Assembly (NCBI RefSeq): GCF_937927635.1
Contig: NZ_CALBRW010000013.1
Coordinates: 48,402 to 112,401, forward strand
Length of the DNA stretch: 64,000 bases
Direction of reading: 5' to 3'
DNA from: an uncultured Microbacterium sp.
GTDB taxonomy: Bacteria > Actinomycetota > Actinomycetes > Actinomycetales > Microbacteriaceae
Notes under the pieces: model-generated
What the model was told of the DNA's origin: nothing
The model's database searches: none
Seen by the model: the letters and a program-made list of their open reading frames with translations, nothing else
Position numbers and translations under genes: made by a program
Part shown: piece by piece, positions 16,710 to 25,408 of the stretch
Layout: each line of letters begins with the position of its first letter
Position numbering within the stretch: position 1 is the first letter of the stretch

Positions 16710-17456
16710 CTACACCGCCTCGGACAGCAGCTTCACCCCCGCGCGCAGCGCGGTGATCGCCTGCTGGCGCCAGGCCGCGCTGGAGCACCGCGTCTCGGGG
16801 CCGGCGACCGCGAGCGAACAGATGATCTCACCCTTGGAGAAGACTGGAAGGGCGACCGCGACCGCGCCCTGGTTCAGCTCGCCGCGAGAGATCGCATATC
16901 CGCTCTGGCGGATCTGGTCGAGATGCCGCAGCAGGTCGGGGCGAGTCAGCGTGTTGTGGGTGTAGCGCGGCATCGAGTGCTCCAATACGTTGTCAATCAC
17001 TGATTCGGGCGCGAACGCGAGCAGCGCCCGCTGGCCGGCACCCGCGTGCAGTGGCAGCAGCTGATTGACTTTGAATGCGTAGCGCAGGGGGTGAGGAGAG
17101 ACCGCCTGGCGCAGGCAGATCGCGTGGATGCCAGAGCGCACGGTCAGCACGGCCGTCTCGGATGTCGCATCGACGATGGACTCGAGGATCGAGCCGCCGA
17201 TCTCTGCCAGCCTGGCATGAGACAGGTACTGGCCGGACAGCTCGATCAGCCGCCACCCGGGAAAGTAGTTCCCGTTGCGCACCTCGACCAGGTCGAGTTC
17301 ACGCAGACTCCGGATGTAGCGATAGACCGTACTCACCGGGATTTCGAGGTCCGCCGCGACCGACTCGACGCTGGTCTCCCCTGCCAACGCGATCTGGATC
17401 ATCACGGCAAGCCCGCGCTCGAACGAGGTGGAGGTTTCTGCGTGCGCCTTTGCCAT
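16710..17456 (-). CDS. IclR-family transcriptional regulator
   Basis: A 248-residue regulator. The N-terminal winged helix (about residues 10-75) contains ETSVESVAADLEIPVSTVYRYI and the C-terminal IclR effector domain covers about 85-245, with LPLHAGAGQRALLAF, QSGYAISRGELNQGAVAVALPV and a final helix. The start MAKAHAETS at 17456 is chosen since a TAGGGT hexamer lies 7 bases upstream, as expected for a leaderless transcript, and the upstream frame has no family similarity. It is transcribed toward the hut transporter and catabolic genes, so histidine or urocanate is the probable effector. Confidence 0.87.
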   Translation of the reverse strand: MAKAHAETSTSFERGLAVMIQIALAGETSVESVAADLEIPVSTVYRYIRSLRELDLVEVRNGNYFPGWRLIELSGQYLSHARLAEIGGSILESIVDATSETAVLTVRSGIHAICLRQAVSPHPLRYAFKVNQLLPLHAGAGQRALLAFAPESVIDNVLEHSMPRYTHNTLTRPDLLRHLDQIRQSGYAISRGELNQGAVAVALPVFSKGEIICSLAVAGPETRCSSAAWRQQAITALRAGVKLLSEAV

Positions 17457-17635
17457 GGGTAAGACCCTAGTGCGAGTGCGCTCGGCTGCGGTCCGGCGCA
17501 TCGCTGCCCACCCGTCGCCGTGGCGCACACGCCGCGTTCTCACCCCGCGAGGCGAACATCTGCGACCCGCGAAGCGCGGTATTCGAAGCGAGCACTCGAA
17601 GCGGGCGTATCGGGGCGGACGGCGCCGAGGCCGGA

Positions 17636-18286
17636 TCAGGCCGCGGTGCGGCGCAGTTGCACCGTGCATTCATCGGGGCGGGCGGCGGCGCGCACGCAGT
17701 CCGCGGCCAGGGGTCCTCCGGCCTGGGTCAGCACGCCCTGCATGAGCCCGAGGTGCACCTGGCACAGGACCGGCCGGTGCTCGGGGCGGCTGGCGACATG
17801 CGGGCACGGCGTCAGCTCGACGGTGAGCGCGTCCTCGTCGATGACGGGCTCGAAGCCGCTCTCCTCGAGGTGGTCGATGAGGGCGTCGAGCTGGTAGGTG
17901 GCATCCCGGCCCAGCTCCGACTCACCCTCGTCCATGATCCGGCGGATCATGTCGCCGCGTCGTGCAGCCGCGGCGACCTTGTCACGGGCGACGGGGCTGG
18001 ACGCCTCGGGTTCACCGGTGGCCGCGGCGTACAACGTGCGCGGGCGGCCGCGCGTCGTGCGATGCTCGATGGAGGGGATGACGTAGCCGCCGTCGATCAG
18101 CCGCTGCAGATGCTCGCGCACAGTGTTGGCATGCAGGCCGGTGGCCTCGCACAGCTCGCCGATCGTGAGCTCGGGGCGACCGCGCTCCGCGCGCCCGTGC
18201 TGGGCATCCGCCTCGAAGAGCAGATGCAGGATCTGCACCCGCGAGTAGCTCGAGATAGGCCCGTAAGCGACCCCTCCGCCTGTCAT
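17636..18286 (-). CDS. Winged-helix regulator with C-terminal cysteine cluster
   Basis: A 216-residue ArsR/MarR-like regulator. The DNA-binding part (about residues 10-85) contains LTIGELCEATGLHANTVREHL and a basic wing (RTTRGRPRTLY). The C-terminal third holds four cysteines, starting in ELTPCPH, spaced roughly C-X13-C-X21-C-X9-C, plus histidines. This resembles SufR-type iron-sulphur regulators without matching their exact spacing. As the last gene after narI it is a likely redox or NO/O2 sensor for the nar operon. ATG 18286 is preferred; a GTG at 18313 in frame is possible. Confidence 0.75.
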   Translation of the reverse strand: MTGGGVAYGPISSYSRVQILHLLFEADAQHGRAERGRPELTIGELCEATGLHANTVREHLQRLIDGGYVIPSIEHRTTRGRPRTLYAAATGEPEASSPVARDKVAAAARRGDMIRRIMDEGESELGRDATYQLDALIDHLEESGFEPVIDEDALTVELTPCPHVASRPEHRPVLCQVHLGLMQGVLTQAGGPLAADCVRAAARPDECTVQLRRTAA

Positions 18287-18301
18287 GCACTCATCATGAC
18301 A
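18281..18301. promoter_or_regulatory. Inverted repeat at the start of the four-cysteine regulator gene
   Basis: TGTCATG and CATGACA are perfect 7-base arms separated by 7 bases. The site covers the regulator's start codon. It is well placed for autorepression; an RNA hairpin that hides the ribosome site is the alternative. Confidence 0.45.
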
Positions 18302-18328
18302 GACACCCGACACGCCCGGCCGGAAACG

Positions 18329-18348
18329 GGCCGTGAATAATCACGGCC
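18329..18348 (-). terminator. Hairpin over the narI stop codon
   Basis: GGCCGTGA and TCACGGCC form a perfect 8-bp stem with loop ATAA, and the arm TCACGGCC includes the narI stop. No T-run follows. It may stabilise the nar mRNA end and reduce read-through into the regulator gene. Confidence 0.5.
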
Positions 18349-19102
18349 TCCGCAACCGCGCAGGATCAGGCGCCGCGCCGACGGGGTCCCAGCCGCGCTT
18401 GGGCGACTGAGAACCGCGGTGCTCGTCCCGCGACCGGTACACGATGTAGGGCCGGAACAGGTATCCGACCGGCGCGGAGAACACGTGCACGAGGCGTGTG
18501 AACGGCCACAGCGCGAAAAGGATGCAGGCGGTCAGCACGTGCAGCTGGAACAGCAGCGGCACGTCGACCATCAGCTCCGGCCGCGGACGGAAGATCAGCG
18601 CCTCGCGGATCCACGGCGAGATGGTCTCGCGGTAGCGGAACCCCGGCCCGAACACCTGATACACGACCGTGGCCGCCGTGCCGAACAGCAGCGTCGCGCC
18701 GAGGAAGACGTACATCACCTTGTCCATCACGGTGGTCGCGAGGAACACCGCCGGCACCGTGCGCCGTCGGAAGATCAGGATCGCGAGCCCCGCCAGCGTC
18801 AGGACCGCCGCGAACGACCCGAGCACGGTGGCGCCGATGTGGTAGATCTCCTCGCTGATGCCGATGGCGTACAGCCACTCGCGCGGGATGAACAGGCCGA
18901 CCGCGTGCCCTGCGATCACCATCAGGATGCCGAAGTGGAACATCGGCGAGCCCCACCGCAGCAGCCGGTTCTCGTAGGTCTGCGACGAGCGGGTGGTCCA
19001 CCCGAACTTGTCGTAGCGGTAGCGCCAGATGTGCCCGACGATGAAGATCGCCCCGCACATGTACGGCAGCGCCACCCACAGCAGGATCTGCATGGTGCTC
19101 AC
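18341..19102 (-). CDS. narI: NarI respiratory nitrate reductase gamma subunit
   Basis: A 253-residue membrane cytochrome b that takes electrons from menaquinol and passes them to NarH. Five membrane segments are visible. Haem-ligand histidines lie in FIVGHIWRYRYDKFGW, FHFGILMVIAGHAVG and LFQLHVLTACILFALWPF, with LVHVFSAP at the C-terminal side. The start is GTG 19102, overlapping the narJ stop (GTGA) with GGGGGA 6 bases upstream; ATG 19093 is an alternative. The upstream frame to 19297 is a narJ shadow. Confidence 0.93.
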   Translation of the reverse strand: MSTMQILLWVALPYMCGAIFIVGHIWRYRYDKFGWTTRSSQTYENRLLRWGSPMFHFGILMVIAGHAVGLFIPREWLYAIGISEEIYHIGATVLGSFAAVLTLAGLAILIFRRRTVPAVFLATTVMDKVMYVFLGATLLFGTAATVVYQVFGPGFRYRETISPWIREALIFRPRPELMVDVPLLFQLHVLTACILFALWPFTRLVHVFSAPVGYLFRPYIVYRSRDEHRGSQSPKRGWDPVGAAPDPARLRRP

Positions 19103-19833
19103 GGCCGGTCCCCCGTTCCGATCAGTCCGGTGCTCACCGGCATCGAGTTCCCCATCGGCCGGTAGGTCGGCATGGGCAGGCTCAGTCCCACGGTCTCGGT
19201 CGGCGGCCCCTCGTTCACCAGCGCCGCGACGCGCTCGCGGATGCGCTGATCCACCTTCGGCAGCGACAGCGTGACGGCGCGCACCACGCCCGCCCACGGC
19301 GAGTCCATGCCCTCCAGCGCCGCGCGCAGCACCTCGATGCCGTCACGATGCGCCGAGAGCACGGCATCCGCGACATCGGATTGCGACCGGGCCGAGAACT
19401 CCAGCACCGCCGGCAGGTAGTCCGGCAGCTCGTCGGCGTCGAACTCCCACCCTGCCGCGCGGTACGCGTCGAGGAACGTCACCAGCGCCGTGCCGCGCCG
19501 ACGCGTGTCGCCGGTGGCGTAGTAGCTGAGGTACAGCGAGCACTTGCGCTTGAGATCGAAGGTGGTCACGTACATCTTCTGCAGAGCGGATGCTCCGCTC
19601 TCGCGCGCCGTGCGCAGCAGCTCGCCCAGCGGTTCGCCGACGGATGCCGGCAGAGCCGCCGCATGCGCTTCGAAGACCGGCAGGCGCTCGAACCACTGCG
19701 CGTCGGGATAGTCCAGCAGCAGCGAGGCCAGCATGTGCACGGTGCGGCGCTGCTCACGCGTGAGCGATGCCGGGGCCAGGGCCTCCGGCAGCGCGCGGCG
19801 AGGCGTGACCCGCCCCGGCAGCAGGCTGGTCAT
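19099..19833 (-). CDS. narJ: NarJ nitrate reductase assembly chaperone
   Basis: A 244-residue TorD-family chaperone required to insert the molybdenum cofactor into NarG before membrane docking. Family stretches are HMLASLLLDYPDAQWFERL near residue 35, the MYVTTFDLKRKCSLYLSYY motif near 90, and ELPDYLPAVLEFSA near 140. The C-terminal about 35 residues (SLPMPTYRPMGNSMP) are a disordered tail. It overlaps narH by 4 bases and narI by 4 bases. Confidence 0.93.
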   Translation of the reverse strand: MTSLLPGRVTPRRALPEALAPASLTREQRRTVHMLASLLLDYPDAQWFERLPVFEAHAAALPASVGEPLGELLRTARESGASALQKMYVTTFDLKRKCSLYLSYYATGDTRRRGTALVTFLDAYRAAGWEFDADELPDYLPAVLEFSARSQSDVADAVLSAHRDGIEVLRAALEGMDSPWAGVVRAVTLSLPKVDQRIRERVAALVNEGPPTETVGLSLPMPTYRPMGNSMPVSTGLIGTGDRP

Positions 19834-21500
19834 GACTCGTCCTCGTACGTCCGCTCGGCAGCCCGTTCACCCTCGGGCGGGAACAGTCCCTGCGGCCGGC
19901 CGTTGCCGTCCCAGTTCAGCAGGTTGATCCGCCCCGGAGTGGACGGCTGGTCGGCGGTCTGCCGGTCCGACAGCGCGTGGAAGTTCTCCACCGCCACCGG
20001 CACCGCGTGCCCGCTGGCCGCGCCGAACGGCCCGCCGGCACCGCCCATGCCCGGCCCGCCCTCGAAGTCCAGCGAGCAGGCCATCTCCTCCAGGTCGTGC
20101 GCCTGCTCGTGGTGGGCGGCGGGGATGACGTAGCGCTCCTCGTACTTGGCGATGGCCAGCAGCCGGTACATCTCCTCGATCTCCCGACCGGTCATGCCGA
20201 CGGCCTCCGCGATGGACTCCTCGCGCACATCGTCGATCGAGACCCCGCGCATGTAAGAACGCATGGCGGCGAGCTTGCGCAGCGCGGCATCCACCGGCGC
20301 CACCTCCCCCGCCGTGAACAGCTCGGCCAGGTACTCGATGGGGATGCGCAGCTTGTCGATGGCGGCGAACAGCGTGCGGGCATCCTCGCCGTCGTTGCCG
20401 GATCCTGTGACCACGTCGACCACGGGCGAGAGCGGCGGGATGTACCAGACCATCGGCATGGTGCGGTACTCCGGGTGCAGCGGCAGCGCCACCTCGTAGT
20501 CGTGGATGAGCCGCCAGACGGGGCTGCGCTGGGCGGCCTCGATCCAGTCGTCCGCGATGCCGTCGCGCCGAGCCGCCTCGATCACAGCGGGGTCGTGCGG
20601 ATCCAGCAGCACCGAGCGCTGCGCGTTCAGCAGCTCCTTCGGGTCCTCCACCGCGGCGGCGTCGGCCACGGCATCCCCGTCGTACAGCACCAGACCGAGG
20701 TACCGCAGCCGGCCCACGCAGGTCTCCGAGCACACGGTAGGCAGGCCCACCTCGATGCGCGGGTAGCAGAACGTGCACTTCTCGGCCTTGCCGGTCTTGT
20801 GGTTGAAGTAGACCTTCTTGTACGGGCATCCGGAGATGCACATCCGCCAGCCGCGGCAGGCGTCCTGATCGACCAGGACGATGCCGTCCTCCTGCCGCTT
20901 GTACATCGCGCCCGAGGGGCAGGATGCCACGCACGACGGGTTCAGGCAGTGCTCGCAGATGCGCGGCAGGTAGAACATGAAGGCCTTCTCGAACTCGGCC
21001 TTCACCTCGCCGCTCATCTTCTGCAGGACGGGGTCCTGCTGCATGGTCTCGACGGAGCCGCCCAGGTCGTCATCCCAGTTCGCCGACCAGGACACCTTCA
21101 TGTCCTTGCCGGTGATCAGGCTCTTCGGCCGTGCGACGGGGGTGTGCTCGCCACCCGGAGCGTTCACGAGCATGTCGTAGTCGTAGGTCCACGGCTCGTA
21201 ATAGTCGTCGATGCCGGGCAGCTTGGGGTTGGAGAAGATGCGCGCGAGCTTGGACAGCCTTCCGCCGGCCCGCAGCCGCAGCCGCCCGCGCTTGTCGCGC
21301 ACCCAGCCGCCCTGCCACTTCTCCTGGTCCTCGTAGCCCCGCGGATAGCCGACGCCCGGCCGGGTCTCGACGTTGTTGAACCACACGTACTCCACGCCGG
21401 TGCGGTTGGTCCACGCCTGCTTGCACGTGACCGAGCAGGTGTGGCATCCGATGCACTTGTCGAGGTTCATCACCATCGACATCTGAGCCATTACTCTCAT
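19830..21500 (-). CDS. narH: NarH respiratory nitrate reductase beta subunit
   Basis: A 556-residue electron-transfer subunit carrying three 4Fe-4S clusters and one 3Fe-4S cluster. Cysteine motifs are CIGCHTCSVTCK near residue 20, CEHCLNPSCVASCPSGAMYK near 185, CRGWRMCISGCPYKKVYF near 217 (Trp in place of Cys marks the 3Fe-4S site), and CTFCYPRIEVGLPTVCSETC near 240. Either MRVMAQ (21500, GAAGGG upstream) or MAQ (21491) may start the protein. It is 13 bases downstream of narG and overlaps narJ. Confidence 0.96.
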   Translation of the reverse strand: MRVMAQMSMVMNLDKCIGCHTCSVTCKQAWTNRTGVEYVWFNNVETRPGVGYPRGYEDQEKWQGGWVRDKRGRLRLRAGGRLSKLARIFSNPKLPGIDDYYEPWTYDYDMLVNAPGGEHTPVARPKSLITGKDMKVSWSANWDDDLGGSVETMQQDPVLQKMSGEVKAEFEKAFMFYLPRICEHCLNPSCVASCPSGAMYKRQEDGIVLVDQDACRGWRMCISGCPYKKVYFNHKTGKAEKCTFCYPRIEVGLPTVCSETCVGRLRYLGLVLYDGDAVADAAAVEDPKELLNAQRSVLLDPHDPAVIEAARRDGIADDWIEAAQRSPVWRLIHDYEVALPLHPEYRTMPMVWYIPPLSPVVDVVTGSGNDGEDARTLFAAIDKLRIPIEYLAELFTAGEVAPVDAALRKLAAMRSYMRGVSIDDVREESIAEAVGMTGREIEEMYRLLAIAKYEERYVIPAAHHEQAHDLEEMACSLDFEGGPGMGGAGGPFGAASGHAVPVAVENFHALSDRQTADQPSTPGRINLLNWDGNGRPQGLFPPEGERAAERTYEDES

Positions 21501-21513
21501 GACACTGCGCCCT

Positions 21514-24500
21514 TCATCGGTATCGCACTTCCTGCGAACGGCGGCGGATCGTGGTGACCTCGTCGCGCTGGTTCCCCGTCGGCCCCAGATAGTTGAACGC
21601 CCACGCCAACTGCGCGTAGCCGCCGATCAGGTGACTGGGCTTGAGCAGGATGCGCGTGAGGGAGTTGTGGATGCCGCCGCGCAGCCCGCTGGTCTCGCTG
21701 ATCGGCACGTCGACCGTGCGGTCCTTCGCGTGGTACATGTACACCGTGCCCTCCGGCATCCGGTGCGACACGTTGGCCCGCGCGACGACCACGCCGTTGC
21801 GGTTGTACGACTCGATCCAGTCGTTGTCGCGCACGCCGATCTTCTCGGCATCCTGCGGACTCATCCAGATCGTGGGGCCGCCTCGCGAGAGCGAGAGCAT
21901 GAACAGGTTGTCCTGGTACTCCGAGTGGATCGACCACTTGGAGTGCGGGGTCAGGTAGCGCACGTTGACCTCGGCACCGGATGCCGTGCCCGGCACCACA
22001 TCGCCGAACAGGCGCGCCATGTCCAGCGGCGGGCGGTAGATCGGCAGCGCCTCGCCCAGCTCGTCCATCCAGTCGTGGTCGAGGTAGAAGTGCTGCCGGC
22101 CGGTGAGCGTGTGCCAGGGCTTGAGGTGCTCGACGTTGATCGCGAAGGCCGTGTACCGCCGGCCGCCGTGCTCGGAGCCCGACCACTCCGGCGAGGTGAT
22201 CACGCTGCGCGGCTGCACCGACACGTCCTGGAACGACAGGTGCGTGCCCTCGTGCTCGTCGGCGAGGAACGCCAGCTGCTGCCCGGTGTGCTTCTCCAAC
22301 TGCCGGAAGCCCTGCACGGCCAGGCGGCCGTTGCTGGTGCCGGAGAACGCCAGGATCATCTCGCAGGCGCGCTGGTCGGAGTCCAGTCGCACGCTGCCGG
22401 CGTACGGGCCCGCGGCGACCTGCCCGTTCTTCTCGGCCAGCCACGCGATCTCGGGCTCGGGGTGGTACGTGACGCCCTTGGTGGTCATGCCCAGTTCGCC
22501 GCTCAGCGGGCCCAGCGATTTCCACTGCTCGGCGAGGTTCGGGTAGTCCCGCTCGACCACTTTCAGCTTCGGCATGGTGACGCCGGGCACCCGCGGCAGG
22601 TCCTGCACGCGGCCGTGTGGGGTGGCCATCGCATCGGGGGTGTCGTGCTGCAGCGGCGTGGCCACCACGTCGCGCCGCACGCCCAGGTGGGTGCGGGCCA
22701 TCTCGCTGAAGCGCTCGGCGAGGATGCGGAACGTCTCGAAGTCGGTCTTCGTCTGCCAGGGCGGTGCGATGGCCGGGTTGAACGCGTGGACGAACGGATG
22801 CATGTCCGTGGAGGACAGGTCGTACTTCTCGTACCAGGTGGCCGCCGGCAGCACGATGTCGCTGAACAGCGTGGTGCTGGTCATGCGGAAATCCGCCGTC
22901 ATCAGCAGGTCGAGCTTGCCCTCGGGCGCCTTCTCGTGCCACGTCATCGACACCGGACGGGAGCCCTCGGCCGCCTCGGGAGCGCGCACGGCGGCATCCG
23001 TGCCCAACAGGTGCTTGAGGAAGTACTCGTTGCCCTTGCCCGAGGAGCCCAGCACGTTGGCGCGCCACATGGTCATCACGCGCGGGAAGTTGGCCGGGTC
23101 GTCCGGGTCCTCCACGGCGAAGTGCAGCGAGCCGTCATCCAGGCTGTCCACGACGTGCTGCGCGGGATCCTTGCCCGCCGCCTCGGCTTCGGCCACCAGG
23201 TCGAGCGGGTTGCGGTCGAAGGTGGGGTAGCTCGGCATCCACCCCCGCTGCACGGACTCGACCAGGCAGTCGGCGGTGGTGCGGCCGTGGAAGGTGCCGC
23301 GGCCCAGCGGCGAGGAGAGCTGGTCGGCGGGCAGCCCGTCGTAGCGCCACTGGTCGGTGGACAGGTAGAAGAAGGCGGTGCCGATCGTGTAGCGCGGCGG
23401 GCGCACCCAGTCGGAGGCACCGGCGTACTGCTGGTAGCCGGTGAGCGGGCGCACCTTCTCCTGGCCCACGTAGTGCGCCCATCCCCCGCCGTTCACGCCC
23501 TGGCATCCGGTCATCGTCGTCAGCGCGAGGAAGGTGCGGTAGATGGTGTCGGAGTGGAACCAGTGGTTGGTGCCGGCGCCCATCAGGATCATCGAGCGGC
23601 CACCCGACCGCTCGGCGTTGTCGGCGAACTCGCGCCCGATGCGGATGGCCTGCTCGGCGGGCACCGAGGTGTGCTCCTCCTGCCACGCCGGGGTGCCGGG
23701 GCTGGTGGCGTCGTCATAGCCGGTCGGCCACTCGCCGGGCATCCCGTCGCGGCCGACACCGTAGCGGGCCAGCATCAGATCGAACACCGTGGTGACGGTC
23801 TTACCGGCGACGGTGCGCACGGGCACGCCGCGGGCGATCACACCGGAGCCGCCGGCGTGCTCCTGGCCGGGCTCGGGGTCCAGGTCGAAGCGCGGCAGCA
23901 GGATCTCCGCCGCCGTCCCGTCCCAGCTCGCAAGGTCGGCCACCGAGAGCGGCGGCACGACGTCGCCCAGGTCCAGGTTCCAGCGGCCCTCGTCCTCGGG
24001 GCTGAACCGGTGGCCCAGCGAACCGTTCGGCACGACCGGGGTGCCGTCCTGGTCCATCAGCACCGGCTTGAAGTCGGCGCGCGGCTGGGCGGCATCCGCT
24101 CCGGACAGATCGGATGCCGTGACGAACTTGCCCGGCACGAGAGAGCCGTCGCGCTCCTCGAGTTCGACGAGGAACGGCGCGTCGGTGTAACGGCGCATGT
24201 AGTCCTGGAACCGCTCGGTGCGCTTCTCGACGAAGTGCTCGCGCAGGATGACGTGGCCCATGGCCAGCGCCAGCGCGGCATCCGTTCCCGGATGCGGCGA
24301 GACCCACTCGTCGGCGAACTTGGTGTTGTCGGTGTAGTCGGGAGAGACCGTGATGACCTTCTGGCCGCGGTAGCGGGCCTCGGTCATGAAATGCGCGTCG
24401 GGGGTGCGGGTGACCGGCACGTTCGAGCCCCACATGATCAGGTATCCGGCGTTCCACCAGTCCGCGGACTCGGGCACGTCGGTCTGGTCGCCGAACACCT

Positions 24501-25236
24501 GGGGACTGGCGACCGGCAGGTCGGCGTACCAGTCGTAGAACGACAGCATGGTGCCGCCGATCAGGTTCATGAACCGGGAGCCGGCGCCGTGCGACACCAT
24601 CGACATGGCCGGGATGGGCGAGAACCCGGCGATGCGGTCGGGGCCGTAGGTCTTCACGGTGTGCACGTGCGCTGCCGCAGCGATCTCCATCACCTCGTCC
24701 CAGCTGGTGCGCACCAGGCCGCCCTTGCCGCGGACGCGCTTGTACGACGTGGCCTTCTCGGGATCCTCCACGATCGACGCCCAGGCGTCGACAGGATCCG
24801 GATGCTGCGCCTTGGCCTGCCGGTACAGCTGGGCCAGTGTGTCGCGGATGTACGGATAGCGCACGCGCGTGGGCGAGTAGGTGTACCAACTGAAGGCTGC
24901 GCCGCGCGGGCAGCCGCGAGGCTCGTACTCCGGGGAGTCGGGGCCGACCGACGGGTAGTCGGTCTGCTGCGCCTCCCAGGTGATGATGCCGTCCTTGACG
25001 TACACCTTCCACGAGCACGATCCGGTGCAGTTCACGCCGTGCGTGGAGCGGACCACCTTGTCGTGCGACCAGCGGTCGCGGTAGAACGCGTCGCCCGCGC
25101 GACCGCCCTGCAGGAACACCGACCGCAGGTCCGGCGAGAACTCTCCTGGACGCACGAAGCGCCCCATCGTGAGCAGCGTCTCGGCCAGCAGGCCGTCGTT
25201 GGCCGGAGCCCTTCGAGTGGTGATGCCGGGGGTCAT
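21514..25236 (-). CDS. narG: NarG respiratory nitrate reductase alpha subunit
   Basis: A 1240-residue Mo-bisMGD catalytic subunit that reduces nitrate to nitrite on the cytoplasmic side. The N-terminal FS0 cluster ligands are visible in THGVNCTGSCSWKVYVKDG and EPRGCPRGAAFSW. The molybdenum ligand region GGTMLSFYDWYADLPVASPQ contains the Nar-type Asp, and the C-terminal molydopterin-binding domain ends the chain. No twin-arginine signal is present, as expected for cytoplasmic NarG. GAAGGAG lies 5 bases before the ATG. Length equals the family standard. Confidence 0.97.
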   Translation of the reverse strand: MTPGITTRRAPANDGLLAETLLTMGRFVRPGEFSPDLRSVFLQGGRAGDAFYRDRWSHDKVVRSTHGVNCTGSCSWKVYVKDGIITWEAQQTDYPSVGPDSPEYEPRGCPRGAAFSWYTYSPTRVRYPYIRDTLAQLYRQAKAQHPDPVDAWASIVEDPEKATSYKRVRGKGGLVRTSWDEVMEIAAAAHVHTVKTYGPDRIAGFSPIPAMSMVSHGAGSRFMNLIGGTMLSFYDWYADLPVASPQVFGDQTDVPESADWWNAGYLIMWGSNVPVTRTPDAHFMTEARYRGQKVITVSPDYTDNTKFADEWVSPHPGTDAALALAMGHVILREHFVEKRTERFQDYMRRYTDAPFLVELEERDGSLVPGKFVTASDLSGADAAQPRADFKPVLMDQDGTPVVPNGSLGHRFSPEDEGRWNLDLGDVVPPLSVADLASWDGTAAEILLPRFDLDPEPGQEHAGGSGVIARGVPVRTVAGKTVTTVFDLMLARYGVGRDGMPGEWPTGYDDATSPGTPAWQEEHTSVPAEQAIRIGREFADNAERSGGRSMILMGAGTNHWFHSDTIYRTFLALTTMTGCQGVNGGGWAHYVGQEKVRPLTGYQQYAGASDWVRPPRYTIGTAFFYLSTDQWRYDGLPADQLSSPLGRGTFHGRTTADCLVESVQRGWMPSYPTFDRNPLDLVAEAEAAGKDPAQHVVDSLDDGSLHFAVEDPDDPANFPRVMTMWRANVLGSSGKGNEYFLKHLLGTDAAVRAPEAAEGSRPVSMTWHEKAPEGKLDLLMTADFRMTSTTLFSDIVLPAATWYEKYDLSSTDMHPFVHAFNPAIAPPWQTKTDFETFRILAERFSEMARTHLGVRRDVVATPLQHDTPDAMATPHGRVQDLPRVPGVTMPKLKVVERDYPNLAEQWKSLGPLSGELGMTTKGVTYHPEPEIAWLAEKNGQVAAGPYAGSVRLDSDQRACEMILAFSGTSNGRLAVQGFRQLEKHTGQQLAFLADEHEGTHLSFQDVSVQPRSVITSPEWSGSEHGGRRYTAFAINVEHLKPWHTLTGRQHFYLDHDWMDELGEALPIYRPPLDMARLFGDVVPGTASGAEVNVRYLTPHSKWSIHSEYQDNLFMLSLSRGGPTIWMSPQDAEKIGVRDNDWIESYNRNGVVVARANVSHRMPEGTVYMYHAKDRTVDVPISETSGLRGGIHNSLTRILLKPSHLIGGYAQLAWAFNYLGPTGNQRDEVTTIRRRSQEVRYR

Positions 25237-25271
25237 CTCTGCTCCTTCCGGAGTGCACGTGGTACTTCAGC

Positions 25272-25316
25272 ATCCTGCCTTCGGTCCCGGACGTAAACAA
25301 GGGCGGGCCGTGTTTA
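25272..25316 (-). promoter_or_regulatory. Candidate narG promoter with inverted-repeat operator
   Basis: On the minus strand TTGTTT (25300-25295) and CAGGAT (25277-25272) are spaced by 17 bases. An inverted repeat TAAACA/TGTTTA with an 11-base spacer covers 25294-25316. Its centre would lie near -40 from the expected start, a position typical of activators of the FNR/CRP kind, though the sequence is not their consensus. Confidence 0.5.
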
Positions 25317-25408
25317 TTCATCCGGGCGATGATCCGATTTTCTCCGGCGATACCTATGGTGATCAGGGCTGAAGCAGGCTACGGTCGCCGTTATCGAAGG
25401 GACGCCTG

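Noticed and set aside
17457..17635. A small gene in the gap between the IclR and four-cysteine regulators
   Set aside because: Frames here have no ribosome site or recognisable product; the gap fits a promoter for iclR and an end for the other gene.
21499..25296. A 1265-codon plus-strand frame opposite narG
   Set aside because: Shadow of narG; the real protein is unmistakable on the minus strand.
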